A DNA stretch of 64,000 nucleotides from Bacteroidales bacterium (GTDB lineage: Bacteria; Bacteroidota; Bacteroidia; Bacteroidales; UBA932): contig JAKSKK010000004.1 in assembly GCA_024401745.1 (NCBI GenBank), forward strand, positions 18,450 through 82,449, given 5' to 3'. How positions within the stretch are numbered: position 1 is the first letter of the stretch; every line of letters starts with the position of its first letter. Shown here piece by piece: positions 8,126 to 18,094 of the stretch. The position numbers and the translations under genes are program-made. The notes below the pieces were generated by a model. The model did not search any database and was not told the DNA's origin. It saw only the letters and a list, made by a program, of their open reading frames with translations.

Positions 8126-11100
8126 ATGAGAAAACTTAAAATGTTTTTTACGGCGGTAGCTTTGCTTGTTACAAGCATTGCATTTGCACAGAAGATCACT
8201 GTCACCGGTGTCATCACTGACTCCAAGACAGGTGAGCCTCTGTCTGGCGCCGCAGTTCTCGTAAAGGGTACTCCCAATGGTGTCGTTGCCGACAATGACG
8301 GTAACTACTCCATCTCTGTTCCCGCAGACGCTACTTTGGGCTTTACCACAATCGGCTTCAAGGAACTTGAGGTCGAGGTGAAGGGAAGGACAGTCATCAA
8401 CGTCGCTCTCGATCCCGATCTCGAGATGCTCGAGGAGACCATCGTCGTTGCCTACGGTACAGCAACCAAGAGTTCATTCACTGGTTCAGCATCAGTGGTC
8501 AAGAGTGAGTCAATCGAGAAGCACATTTCTTCAAGCGTTGTAGGATCACTCGCAGGTACCACTCCTGGTGTCCAGATCATTTCATCAAGCGGTGACCCTG
8601 CTTCCGGCGGTTCAGGTACCATCCGCGTCCGCGGTATCGGTTCAATGAGCGCCAGCAACAGCCCTCTCATCATCCTCGATGGTATGCCTTATGACGGTTC
8701 AATCTCAGACATCAACCCTAACGATGTAGAGTCAATGTCAGTCCTCAAGGATGCTGCCGCTTCCGCAATCTACGGTGCACGTGGTGCAAACGGTGTCCTC
8801 CTCATCACTACCAAGAGGGCAAACGCAGGCGACGCTCAGGTCAAGTTCGACGCCCGCTGGGGTAGCAACAGCCGCCTTATCCCTCAGTATGACGTGATCG
8901 ACGATCCCGCACAGTATCTCGAGATGCATTACAAGAGAATGTACAACTCTCAGATCTATGCCGGCAAGTCAGTAGCAGAGGCTTACGCTTACGCTGACAC
9001 ATATCTCTACGACCAGAACAACGGTGGTCTTGGTTACAAGGTCTACACTGTTCCCGAGGGAGAGAAGCTCATCGGTAACAACTTCAAGATCAACCCCAAC
9101 GCAACCCTCGGTTACGATGACGGTACCTATTATTATACACCTGATGACTGGTACAAGGAAGTATTCCACAACTCATTCCGTCAGGAGTACAACGTTTCAG
9201 TATCAGGCGCTTCAGACCGTTTCAACTACTATGCATCTGCAGGTTATCTGAATGACGGCGGTCTTGTAAGCAACTCAGGTTACGAGCGTTACTCAGCACG
9301 TGTGAACGCAGAGTATCAGGCAAAGAAGTGGATGAAATTCGTCACCAACTTCAGCTACTCACACGCTGACAGCCAGTCAAACGGCAGCAACGGTTCATGG
9401 GGTTCATCAGGCAACCTCTTCTACATCTGTAACAACATCGGACCTATCTATCCTCTGTATGTTCGTGCAACCGGTACCCATGAGATCATGGACGACGGCC
9501 ACAGCAACATCCTCTACGATAGCAACAATACCAACTTCATGCGTCCTAACTTCGTAGGTAACGCAGTACGTGACAACGAACTCAACACCAACAACAACGG
9601 TTCAGACGTTCTCACAGGCAAGTGGGGTATGATCCTTACTCCCGTCAAGGGCCTCACCCTTACGGCTAACGTCGCTCTCATGAACGACAACACACGTTAC
9701 AGCTCACTTTCAAGCCCCTTCGCAGGCTCTACAACCGACGGTTCAGTCTATGTAAGCCATTCAAGATACTTCACTGTCAACCAGCAGTATCTCGCTAACT
9801 ACAAGACCGACTTCGGCGGAACCCAGAATCACTTCGAGGCTCTCCTCGGTTATGAGCAGTACAAGTACCAGCAGCAGGGCCTGAGCGGATCCAACGCATT
9901 CCTCTTCGATCCGTTCATCGGTGAGTTGAACAACTGTTATGGTCCTGGTGACTATAAGAGCGTTTCATCAAGCACCTCATACTACATGACAAAGGGTATC
10001 CTTTCACGTGTACAGTATGACTATGCAGGCAAGTACTTCGCAAGCGCCTCATTCCGTCGCGATGCATCCAGCCGCTTTGCTCCCGGTCATCAGTGGGGTA
10101 ACTTCGGTTCAATCGGTCTTGCTTGGCTTATCAGCAAGGAAGGCTTCATGAGCAGCGCTGATTTCGTCGACATGCTCAAGTTCAAGGCCAGCTACGGTGT
10201 TCAGGGTAACGATGACCTCGGTTCATTCTTCCCTTACTCAGACCAGTACACCCAGAGCTACGACGCCGACAAGAAGGAGTACTCACAGGCTCTTGCATAC
10301 AAGGGTAATGAGAACCTTACCTGGGAGTCTTCACACGCATTCAATGTAGGTTTCGACTTCGAACTCTTCCGTGGCAAGCTGAACGGTACCATCGAGTACT
10401 TCGCCCGTGCTACCAGCAACCTCCTCTACTCTAAGGCAGTTCCTCTGTCAGCAGGTAATCCTACAGGCCACATGCCCGTCAACGTCGGTTCAATCCTCAA
10501 CAGCGGTTTCGAGCTCTCTCTCGACGGCAACATCTTCAGGACAAAGAACGTATCTTGGGACTGGAACCTCAACCTCAGCGGCTACAAGAACAAGATCACT
10601 GCTCTTGATCCCAGCGTTTCAGAGAAGGGTATCCGCGGCAGCAACCAGATCTACACAGTAGGTGGCTCACTCTACGAGGCATACCTCTATCAGTTCGCAG
10701 GCCTCAACAAGGAGACCGGTGTAGCACAGTGGTACTATGACGAGCCCGTCGTAGACGAAGACGGCAACCCTGTTCTCGACGCAGACGGCAACGAGACTTT
10801 CACCAAGGAGATCACAGAGACCTTCAGCAAGGCTACCCAGTATGACTGCGGAAGCGTTCTTCCTAAGGTATTCGGTGGCTTCGGTACATCATTCAGCGCA
10901 TACGGCTTCGACCTCAGCGCACAGTTCGCATTCCAGCTCGGCGGCCGCTACTATGACGGTTCATACCAGGCTCTCATGCATACTCAGAAGAACAGCGGTC
11001 AGGCATGGCACAAGGACGCCCTCAAGTCTTGGGGTGAGCCCGGCGCTCCTGCAGACACCACCATCCCTCGTCTGGACGGTGACGTTTCAGTATCACAGTC

Positions 11101-11374
11101 AGCTTGCGACTGCTACCTCATCAGCAGCAACTATCTCAGCGTAAACAACGTAACTCTCGGCTACACCTTCCCTAAGAAGTGGGCTAACGCTATCGCTCTC
11201 GAGGGTCTCCGTATCTACGTTGCAGGTGAGAACCTCGCAGTTCTCTCAGCCCGTCAGGGTGTGGATCCCCGCTACTCAATGGGTATCGGTGGTTACACCT
11301 CAGGTTCAGGTATCAACACCTCTTCATACTCAGCAATGCGTAACGTAACTGCTGGTATCACTCTTACTTTCTAA
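8126..11374 (+). CDS. SusC/RagA-family TonB-dependent transporter
   Basis: The protein is 1082 residues, full length. A signal peptide (about 1-22, ending SIAFAQ) is followed by a CarboxypepD_reg-like domain (VTGVITDSKTGEPLSGA, about 24-105), the plug domain including the SusC hallmark SVLKDAAASAIYGARGANG, and a 22-strand barrel ending in VTAGITLTF. SusC forms the outer-membrane pore that takes up oligomers delivered through the SusD lid, powered by TonB. It is followed 19 nt later by susD. Codon use is strongly biased to a narrow set, which suggests high expression. The proteases downstream make peptides the likely substrate. Confidence 0.97.
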   Translation: MRKLKMFFTAVALLVTSIAFAQKITVTGVITDSKTGEPLSGAAVLVKGTPNGVVADNDGNYSISVPADATLGFTTIGFKELEVEVKGRTVINVALDPDLEMLEETIVVAYGTATKSSFTGSASVVKSESIEKHISSSVVGSLAGTTPGVQIISSSGDPASGGSGTIRVRGIGSMSASNSPLIILDGMPYDGSISDINPNDVESMSVLKDAAASAIYGARGANGVLLITTKRANAGDAQVKFDARWGSNSRLIPQYDVIDDPAQYLEMHYKRMYNSQIYAGKSVAEAYAYADTYLYDQNNGGLGYKVYTVPEGEKLIGNNFKINPNATLGYDDGTYYYTPDDWYKEVFHNSFRQEYNVSVSGASDRFNYYASAGYLNDGGLVSNSGYERYSARVNAEYQAKKWMKFVTNFSYSHADSQSNGSNGSWGSSGNLFYICNNIGPIYPLYVRATGTHEIMDDGHSNILYDSNNTNFMRPNFVGNAVRDNELNTNNNGSDVLTGKWGMILTPVKGLTLTANVALMNDNTRYSSLSSPFAGSTTDGSVYVSHSRYFTVNQQYLANYKTDFGGTQNHFEALLGYEQYKYQQQGLSGSNAFLFDPFIGELNNCYGPGDYKSVSSSTSYYMTKGILSRVQYDYAGKYFASASFRRDASSRFAPGHQWGNFGSIGLAWLISKEGFMSSADFVDMLKFKASYGVQGNDDLGSFFPYSDQYTQSYDADKKEYSQALAYKGNENLTWESSHAFNVGFDFELFRGKLNGTIEYFARATSNLLYSKAVPLSAGNPTGHMPVNVGSILNSGFELSLDGNIFRTKNVSWDWNLNLSGYKNKITALDPSVSEKGIRGSNQIYTVGGSLYEAYLYQFAGLNKETGVAQWYYDEPVVDEDGNPVLDADGNETFTKEITETFSKATQYDCGSVLPKVFGGFGTSFSAYGFDLSAQFAFQLGGRYYDGSYQALMHTQKNSGQAWHKDALKSWGEPGAPADTTIPRLDGDVSVSQSACDCYLISSNYLSVNNVTLGYTFPKKWANAIALEGLRIYVAGENLAVLSARQGVDPRYSMGIGGYTSGSGINTSSYSAMRNVTAGITLTF

Positions 11375-11393
11375 CATTTAAAAGAAGAAGACA

Positions 11394-13034
11394 ATGAAAC
11401 TCTATAAATTTATCGCTATCGCTTTTGCCAGCGCAGCACTCGCTGCTTGCTCTGACATTACTGACTTAGCTCCTCAGGGTGGTACTCTTCTTGACAAGCA
11501 GGTAAAGGAGACTACTGCAGCCATCCCTTCACGTGCCGACGCATCTTTCACAGGTATGTACTTCAAGATGAGCAATCCTCTTTCAGTCGGTGGTCTTTCA
11601 TCACGTCCTGACAACTTCGGTTTCGCAATGATCGACTTCTCAACCGACCTTGAGGCTGCCGATATGCTTGTTGCCGATTCAGGTTACAACTGGTTCTCAG
11701 TCTGTGGTGACCTTTCATCACGTACTGCAAACTATGCCAACCCTTACATCCGCTACGCTGCACCTTATGCAACAGTTGCAAATGCCAATGCATACATCAT
11801 GACATTCGATGTAGAGCAGGCAATCGCTGACGAGAACACTGAGATTCTTGCAAAGATCGCTCAGGCTAAGGCAGTCCGCGCATACGCATACCTCATGATC
11901 GCACCTTACTTCCAGTTCAACCAGACCGACGCAGACCTTTCACTGCCTTGCATTCCTCTGGTCAACGAGTTCACCGAGGACTTTACAAACAATCCCCGCG
12001 CTACCGTTCAGGAAGTTTATGACCAGATCTTCTCTGACCTTGACTTCGCAATCGAGTATCTCGAGGGTTACACCCGTCCTGACAAGGCAAAGATCGACCA
12101 GCAGGTTGCTTACGGTCTCCGCGCCCGCGCAAACCTCAATATGCGTAAGTATGCAGAGGCTCTCTCAGACGCTCAGAAGGCTGCAGAGGGTTATCAGCCC
12201 GCAACCATCGAGGAGCTTTCCAAGCCCGCTTTCTACGACATCAACGATCATAACTGGATGTGGGGTTACGACCAGACTGTAGAGTCTGCATCATCTTATC
12301 CTTTCGCAACTCCTTCAAGCTGGGTCCGTTCATTCTCAGCATTCTCTTACTCAGCCGCCTGCCAGGTTTATGCATGCTGCAACTCCCTGCTTTGGAACAA
12401 GATTCCTGAGACAGACGTCCGCAAGGGCTGGTGGGTTGACGAGAACCTTCAGTCACCCCTCCTCAAGGGCCTTGCATGGCCTGGTTTCCCTGATGTGGCA
12501 AATGCTGACGACGGCGGCGACTCAAAGACCGTGTTCCTTCCTTATACCAACGTCAAGTTCGGTTGTGTAACCATAGCTACCGACGTCAACGAGGAGGACT
12601 GGCCTATGATGCGTGTTGAGGAGATGATCCTCATCCAGGCAGAGTGTCTCGCAAGAACAGGAAAGGATGCAGAGGCTGTCAAGGTCCTCAACAACTTCAT
12701 CAAGACCTATCGCGATCCCGAGTACGATGCAGCAGTTGGACATTGTGCGAACCTCCTCGACGAGATCTGGTTCCAGCGCCGCGTCGAGCTTTGGGGCGAG
12801 GGCTTCTCAAACAACGACACCCGTCGTCTTGCTAAACCCCTTGTCCGCTTCCACGATGGCACCAACAACTATCCTACCGCATTCCGTTTCAACATGGATG
12901 CACGTGACGGATGGTGGCTTATGCGCTTCCCTCAGTCTGAGCTGAACACCAACCTCGCTGTCAAGGACAACGTAGACGGTAAAAGCCCTGTTCTTGATCA
13001 GATGGCATCTCTTCGTGACGGTGTTACCGACTAA
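11394..13034 (+). CDS. SusD/RagB-family surface lipoprotein
   Basis: The protein is 546 residues with a lipoprotein signal (LAAC at about 16-19). It has the helical TPR-like SusD fold signatures: AKIAQAKAVRAYAYLMIAPY, the FWFQRR-like DEIWFQRRVELWGEG and a C-terminal LMRFPQSELNTN. SusD caps the SusC barrel and captures substrate. It is the second gene of the operon. RagB proteins of this family bind peptides, which fits the neighbouring proteases, but specificity cannot be read from sequence. Confidence 0.95.
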   Translation: MKLYKFIAIAFASAALAACSDITDLAPQGGTLLDKQVKETTAAIPSRADASFTGMYFKMSNPLSVGGLSSRPDNFGFAMIDFSTDLEAADMLVADSGYNWFSVCGDLSSRTANYANPYIRYAAPYATVANANAYIMTFDVEQAIADENTEILAKIAQAKAVRAYAYLMIAPYFQFNQTDADLSLPCIPLVNEFTEDFTNNPRATVQEVYDQIFSDLDFAIEYLEGYTRPDKAKIDQQVAYGLRARANLNMRKYAEALSDAQKAAEGYQPATIEELSKPAFYDINDHNWMWGYDQTVESASSYPFATPSSWVRSFSAFSYSAACQVYACCNSLLWNKIPETDVRKGWWVDENLQSPLLKGLAWPGFPDVANADDGGDSKTVFLPYTNVKFGCVTIATDVNEEDWPMMRVEEMILIQAECLARTGKDAEAVKVLNNFIKTYRDPEYDAAVGHCANLLDEIWFQRRVELWGEGFSNNDTRRLAKPLVRFHDGTNNYPTAFRFNMDARDGWWLMRFPQSELNTNLAVKDNVDGKSPVLDQMASLRDGVTD

Positions 13035-13053
13035 TCATTAATGATTCAGAATT

Positions 13054-15552
13054 ATGAAAAAGATTTATTCTATACTTTTGACTCTTGCCGCTGCAGCCTT
13101 CATGGCAGTTTCCTGCCAGCCGGAGCAGGCGTATGAGCCCGGCCCTAAGGATGTGGATGGCTGCTATGGCGTCTACTTCCCTTCACAGCCCGCTACAGGA
13201 TCACATACCTTTGATCCTACCATGCCCACCGTTCAGGAGTTCCTCGTTGCCAGAACCAATTCTGACGATTCAATCGACGTTCCCTACGAGGTAGTTGACC
13301 CTAAGGGAATCTACGAGTGCGGTCCCATCCACTTCGATGCCGGCCAGAAAGAAACAACTTTCGAGGTCAAGTTCGACAAGGCTGAAATGGGTGTACAGTA
13401 TCCTCTCACCATTTCCATCACCGACAACCAGTACGCATCATTCTATGGCGACAAGCAGATTGCATTCGACTTCTCAGCATTCCGTGTTGAGTGGAAGTAC
13501 TTTGCTACTCCTTCAGGCGAGCCTGCAGTGATCAATTACACTGAGGGCTGGAATGGTACCACTGGAACAGCCAAGATCAAGTACTACGAGGTTGACGGTG
13601 TCCGTACCTGTGTCACCGAGTCAGATCCTCTCGAGGACGGCGGCAAGACTTACTACGGATTCTGGAGAAACACAACCAAGCCCGAAGAGGCTACTGAGCT
13701 CAATTTCATCTGGTACACCAATGGCAAGTGTTACGGTCCCGACGGTGAGGTTTATGAGTGCATCCAGGTTCCTGAGCAGGACGTTGAGTTTAATACCAAC
13801 TATGGTCAGATGGTCAAGTATTATGACTATTATGCATTCTGGACCATCCTCAACCCTCAGGCAGCCCTTGTAGGAATGGACTATGTGACATACTGCAGCA
13901 AGTACAGCAGCAATTACCAGAGCTCATACTATGACGGCAATGGTGGATTCTACTTCTTCTGCGAGTATTATTACATGATTGGCTTAGGCGGATGGAGTGT
14001 TGATGATTTCGATCCTATCTGTATCGCTGACGGTTATACCCGTACCGATTACTCTATCGAGGCAGAGGCTGGCTATACAGTGGATGGTGAACTCCCCGTT
14101 TACTTCACTACCGGTGTGGATGTCAATTCTGTAAAATTCGGTGCATTTGAGGGCCAGCTTACCGCTACCCAGATTGCAAATCAGGTTGAAGCCATCTCTA
14201 ATGATAAGGACGGCGCATTCAGCGTAGCTGATGAGTTCGTATACGACGAAGAGAACAACGTGAATCTCTTTGCTGCTGCAATAAGCGAACTTCCTGCAAC
14301 AGGTGAGTACACCATAGTTGCCGTATCATTTGACGAGGCAGGTAAGGCTCAGGGAAATACTTCCATCGTAGCGAAGTATGTCGCTGCCGGTGACGAGGAT
14401 GCAAACGCAGTTAAGCTTTCGCTCGGTATCGGTTCTGCTGAGAAGTATCCTGGTGTGAATACCGATTCTTCTCTTGAGACATGGGTTTATGGTCAGAATA
14501 TCGTGGATGCAAAGATCGCTGTATTCAAGTATATTGACCTTGTATCTTCAGTAGCTGACTGCCAGGAGAAACTCATGGCCACAGAATCTGTAACTGAAGA
14601 CGTGATCGCAGCTATCAATGGCGAAGGCTATGTTTCTGTAGTGGATAAACTCCTTCCTGGCACAGAATATTACCTTATGATCTGGGCAAGCAATGGCTAT
14701 GAGCAGGATTTCTTCCTTTCAAGCACCAGCGCTATCACTTCAGGTGATCCTCTCCCGATTTATAAGGAATACACCCTGGCTGATCTTGATGAGTCCCTTC
14801 TCGACCCTGATCCCGCTTCAATGGCTGGAAAGACATTCAACTATTACGGAACAGACTACTTCGGAAAGCTTGGAATGAATGAGTATCTCGGCAAGGTTTC
14901 CATTTCAGAAGTTACCAAGCATATCTCTGATCCCGCTGGTGACACCAATCTCGTTGACGTCAAGGGTCTTTATAATTATGACGATAATGCCGGCGTATTC
15001 GAGGATGTAGTAGAGTTTGATTTCTGCGATGGTGTACTTTATCACTCATCTAAGAAGACAAAGGATGAAAAAGCAAACTTCTATACCATGAATGCTGCAG
15101 GAAGTGCATATAATACCACATATTTCATGGGATTCATTCCTGTTCTTGACGGTTATTATGCATACGTTTGTCTTGACCCTACATATTATGCACAGTATGG
15201 TTGGTGCGGATTTGGTTACTATGCCGGTGGCGGCTTCTGGGGATTTGTTACCAATGCAATACTTGTAGATCCCGAAAAGGATGACAATGGTCTTGCACCT
15301 GCAAAGAGCGCAAAACTTTCAAGCGTTGTCACCATGGCAATCAACAATGCTCTCTTGTGTGGTCAGAAGAATATGTTCTCTAAGGTTGAGAAGTCAATGA
15401 AGCTTTATAACAGCTTCAGAGTTGTTGATGGTGTCTGCCCTGCAAATCAGGTCAAGATCAGCACCAGAAACATCGCTCCTAAGGCACAGCAGAGCCAGAA
15501 TATCGACAAGAACAATATCACCCGTTCAACTAGCGAGAATATTGCATTCTAA
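13054..15552 (+). CDS. Large surface lipoprotein of the SusCD locus, unknown function
   Basis: The protein is 832 residues with a lipoprotein signal peptide (FMAVSC). The N-terminal 140 residues contain a Calx-beta/BACON-like beta-rich module (IHFDAGQKETTFEVKFDKAE). The rest is rich in Tyr, Gly, Asp and aromatic residues with several immunoglobulin-like stretches (about 350-450 and 460-570), as in SusE/SusF-type substrate-binding proteins. No catalytic motif was recognised. It lies 19 nt after susD in the same operon, and a hairpin follows its stop. The likely role is to bind substrate at the cell surface. This is inferred from position and composition. Confidence 0.7.
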   Translation: MKKIYSILLTLAAAAFMAVSCQPEQAYEPGPKDVDGCYGVYFPSQPATGSHTFDPTMPTVQEFLVARTNSDDSIDVPYEVVDPKGIYECGPIHFDAGQKETTFEVKFDKAEMGVQYPLTISITDNQYASFYGDKQIAFDFSAFRVEWKYFATPSGEPAVINYTEGWNGTTGTAKIKYYEVDGVRTCVTESDPLEDGGKTYYGFWRNTTKPEEATELNFIWYTNGKCYGPDGEVYECIQVPEQDVEFNTNYGQMVKYYDYYAFWTILNPQAALVGMDYVTYCSKYSSNYQSSYYDGNGGFYFFCEYYYMIGLGGWSVDDFDPICIADGYTRTDYSIEAEAGYTVDGELPVYFTTGVDVNSVKFGAFEGQLTATQIANQVEAISNDKDGAFSVADEFVYDEENNVNLFAAAISELPATGEYTIVAVSFDEAGKAQGNTSIVAKYVAAGDEDANAVKLSLGIGSAEKYPGVNTDSSLETWVYGQNIVDAKIAVFKYIDLVSSVADCQEKLMATESVTEDVIAAINGEGYVSVVDKLLPGTEYYLMIWASNGYEQDFFLSSTSAITSGDPLPIYKEYTLADLDESLLDPDPASMAGKTFNYYGTDYFGKLGMNEYLGKVSISEVTKHISDPAGDTNLVDVKGLYNYDDNAGVFEDVVEFDFCDGVLYHSSKKTKDEKANFYTMNAAGSAYNTTYFMGFIPVLDGYYAYVCLDPTYYAQYGWCGFGYYAGGGFWGFVTNAILVDPEKDDNGLAPAKSAKLSSVVTMAINNALLCGQKNMFSKVEKSMKLYNSFRVVDGVCPANQVKISTRNIAPKAQQSQNIDKNNITRSTSENIAF

Positions 15553-15572
15553 AAGATAAGTTCTTAAATTTG
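15542..15572 (+). promoter_or_regulatory. Promoter upstream of the second S8 gene
   Basis: The -7 box TAAATTTG (15565-15572) has a TTG at 15542-15544, 20 nt upstream, as expected for -33. The G of the -7 box is the first base of the hairpin that follows. Confidence 0.6.
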
Positions 15573-15603
15573 TAAGGCTGAGTTGGGTTCAACTCAGCCT
15601 TAC
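15572..15603 (+). terminator. Hairpin between the lipoprotein and S8 genes
   Basis: A perfect 14-bp stem (15572-15585 with 15590-15603) has a GGTT loop and is followed by TTATAAAT. It may terminate the susCD transcript. Because a -7 box ends exactly at its first base, it could instead form the 5' leader of the S8 operon mRNA. The T-tract is weak. Confidence 0.6.
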
Positions 15604-15618
15604 TTATAAATAAGCGTT

Positions 15619-17655
15619 ATGTTAAAGAATTACCACCTTATCATTCCATTCGCTCTTGCGCTGCTTGTCGGCTGCAACAACGTCTTGGAAAACGAGAAGG
15701 ACCTCCTGACTCTTCCCGAAGACGCGATGACCAAGGTCATCCGCACTTCTGATGAGTTTGACAGCAGTTCCTTCCTCGTAAAGTTCAACAGCATACCTGA
15801 TGAAGCATTGCTGGAGTCAATCAAGTCTAACGGCATTGCTTCAGTGTCCCCCCTTTTCCCTTCATGTCCTCAGGGACGCGAAGAGCTCAGGGCGCAGTTT
15901 GGCCTCGACAGATGGTATGAAGTCACGCTCGCAGACGGTGCTGACATCAATTTTGCCGTCACCGAATGCGCAAAGATGTCAGAAATCAAGACCGTGGAAT
16001 ACAGCTGCATGTTCGAAAAGTGTGACGAAGGAGATTTCGTTCCCGCATCTGCTGAAGACCAGACCAAGGCATCTGACGACACTCATACATTCAACGATCC
16101 TCTCCTGCCCGACCAGTGGCATTACAGGAACATGGGTAGTGCTGCAGTATCTCCCAATGCTGTGAAAGGTGGAGACATCAACGTCAACGACGTCTGGAAG
16201 ACTCTCGGATGCGGTGGTGATCCTGACATCATCGTCGCAGTTGTCGACGAGGGCGTGAAGTACACCCATCCCGACCTCAAGGACAACATGTGGACCAATG
16301 CCAAGGAAATCCCCGGCAACGGCATCGATGATGATAAAAACGGATATATCGACGACATCCACGGTTTCAACTTCGTCACAAACGGCGAGGTCGAGTGGAC
16401 AGCAGACGGAAATTCCGGCCATGGTACTCACTGTGCAGGTACCATCGCTGCAGTGAACAACAATAACAAGGGCGTTTGCGGCGTTGCAGGTGGTACCGGC
16501 AAGGGTGACGGCTGCAAGATCATGTCCTGCCAGATATTCAGCGGTGGCGGCGGCGCGTCAAGCCCTACCATCGCCAAGGCAGTGGCATACGCTGCTGACA
16601 ATGGGGCTTCGATCATCTCCTGCTCATTCGGTACTTCGTCTCAGATTCCTACTGACGATCTGTACTATGGGTACAATTCTGTCGAAATCGATGCAGTTCA
16701 TTACTTCGAGGCATGCAAGAACAACCCCGTGCTCAACGGTAACATTGCAATCTTTGCTGCAGGCAACGAGTCCCACAACTATGCTCACTATCCCGGAGCC
16801 TTCGTAGACATCATCTCAGTTTCTGCGCTCGGTCCCGACATGCTCCCCACATATTACACCAATTACGGCCCTGGCTGCAACATTGCAGCTCCCGGCGGTG
16901 AGGTTGGCCATGTGTTCAGCTACAAGAGCGAGGTGCTTTCGACCGTTCCTTCTGAGCTCACGGAGGCCGGCGAAACTTCTTTCCAGACAGGCCTCGACTA
17001 TGGCTATATGCAGGGAACCTCAATGGCCTGCCCTCATGTTTCCGGCGTTGTTGCACTTGCACTTTCATACGCAAAGAAGCTGGGCAAGACCTTCGACCGT
17101 GACGAGTTCAAGCGTCTCATTCTCTCATCCACAAAGGATATCGACCAGAAGATAGCCGCTACGACCAAGAAGTCCTATCCTTCCATCAAACAGAACGACC
17201 TCGAGATGCATCCCTTCTATCATCAGATGGGTACCGGAGCAATCGACACCTGGCAGCTCATGATGCACATCGAGGGTGTTCCTACCCTTATCACCAAGAT
17301 CGGCACCAAGGACTGGATCGACATCTCAGAGTACTTCGGAACCTCTTCAGTGAGCTTGACTTACCTCTCTCTCGACGTCCCTCAGGCAACCATCGACGCC
17401 CTTGGACTCCAGGAGATCAGCGCAAGCAACACCGCAAAGAATCCTGCCATTCCCGAGAAGGGCTATGCATACATCCAGTACGGACGTCTGTACATGCAGG
17501 CAACCAAGATCGGCTCCGGCAAGGTGACCATCCACGCTGTGGGTGGCGGCGACCATCTCGGTGGCGGCTCAAACCCTACCGGCGGAATGGAAATCGTACA
17601 GGAGATCTCGATAGTATCACGTGAAGCTAAATCAAGCAATGGAGGCTGGCTGTAA
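15619..17655 (+). CDS. Subtilisin-like S8 peptidase, lipoprotein
   Basis: The protein is 678 residues with a lipoprotein signal (LVGC, C19). An I9/fervidolysin-like prodomain (about 38-135) precedes the S8 domain: D210 in VVDEGVKYTHPDL, H268 in SGHGTHCAG, N383 in AAGNES and S468 in GTSMACPHVSG. A C-terminal beta-rich region of about 120 residues follows. It lacks a T9SS sorting domain, so it is probably held at the outer surface or periplasm by its lipid. A small lipoprotein gene starts 1 nt after its stop. It is likely to cut proteins into peptides for the SusCD pair. Confidence 0.92.
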   Translation: MLKNYHLIIPFALALLVGCNNVLENEKDLLTLPEDAMTKVIRTSDEFDSSSFLVKFNSIPDEALLESIKSNGIASVSPLFPSCPQGREELRAQFGLDRWYEVTLADGADINFAVTECAKMSEIKTVEYSCMFEKCDEGDFVPASAEDQTKASDDTHTFNDPLLPDQWHYRNMGSAAVSPNAVKGGDINVNDVWKTLGCGGDPDIIVAVVDEGVKYTHPDLKDNMWTNAKEIPGNGIDDDKNGYIDDIHGFNFVTNGEVEWTADGNSGHGTHCAGTIAAVNNNNKGVCGVAGGTGKGDGCKIMSCQIFSGGGGASSPTIAKAVAYAADNGASIISCSFGTSSQIPTDDLYYGYNSVEIDAVHYFEACKNNPVLNGNIAIFAAGNESHNYAHYPGAFVDIISVSALGPDMLPTYYTNYGPGCNIAAPGGEVGHVFSYKSEVLSTVPSELTEAGETSFQTGLDYGYMQGTSMACPHVSGVVALALSYAKKLGKTFDRDEFKRLILSSTKDIDQKIAATTKKSYPSIKQNDLEMHPFYHQMGTGAIDTWQLMMHIEGVPTLITKIGTKDWIDISEYFGTSSVSLTYLSLDVPQATIDALGLQEISASNTAKNPAIPEKGYAYIQYGRLYMQATKIGSGKVTIHAVGGGDHLGGGSNPTGGMEIVQEISIVSREAKSSNGGWL

Positions 17656-17656
17656 T

Positions 17657-18094
17657 ATGAAAAAGTTTGGAATCATCGCGCTTCTCGCGCTCTGCATGGC
17701 AATGGTTTCCTGTGGCGGAAACGGCAACGAACCTGATCCGGGTCCGGATCCCAAGCCTGATAAGGGCAGCATCATCGGCCAGTGGCAGCTTTCCAGCATC
17801 ACCACCAAGGCCAGCATAGGCTCAGAGACCATCGATGTCTATCTGGAGTTCACTTCTGACGGCAACTTCAGCATCTACCAGGTGGTAGGTGCCGGCCGTC
17901 CCCGCCTCTACACAGGTTCGTATACATACGCTGACGGCGTCCTCAAGGGCAAGTATGCCGACGGCACCAGCATCAAGCCCTACGATGTGACTTGCTCAAA
18001 GAGCGAGCTCAAGCTCACTCCACAGGGGGGCAAGGAGGTGGACACCTACAAGTCGGCTACCATCCCTCAGAGCGTGAAAGACTCAGCTTTCTAG
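17657..18094 (+). CDS. Small lipocalin-like lipoprotein
   Basis: The protein is 145 residues from the ATG at 17657, chosen because it gives a proper lipoprotein signal (MAMVSC) and starts 1 nt after the preceding stop; an upstream in-frame ATG at 17621 lies inside the S8 gene. A proline/aspartate linker (PDPGPDPKPD) is followed by a single beta-rich domain (GQWQLSSITT, YLEFTSDGNFSIYQ, YTGSYTYADG) like the lipocalin-type domain of many Bacteroidetes lipoproteins. The function is unknown. Its stop overlaps the next start by one base. Confidence 0.75.
   Translation: MKKFGIIALLALCMAMVSCGGNGNEPDPGPDPKPDKGSIIGQWQLSSITTKASIGSETIDVYLEFTSDGNFSIYQVVGAGRPRLYTGSYTYADGVLKGKYADGTSIKPYDVTCSKSELKLTPQGGKEVDTYKSATIPQSVKDSAF

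Noticed and set aside
8126-11374. Frequent short repeats of GGTTCA and TCAGGC in susC
   Set aside because: These reflect codon choice for Gly-Ser and Ser-Gly in a highly expressed gene, not a repeat array.
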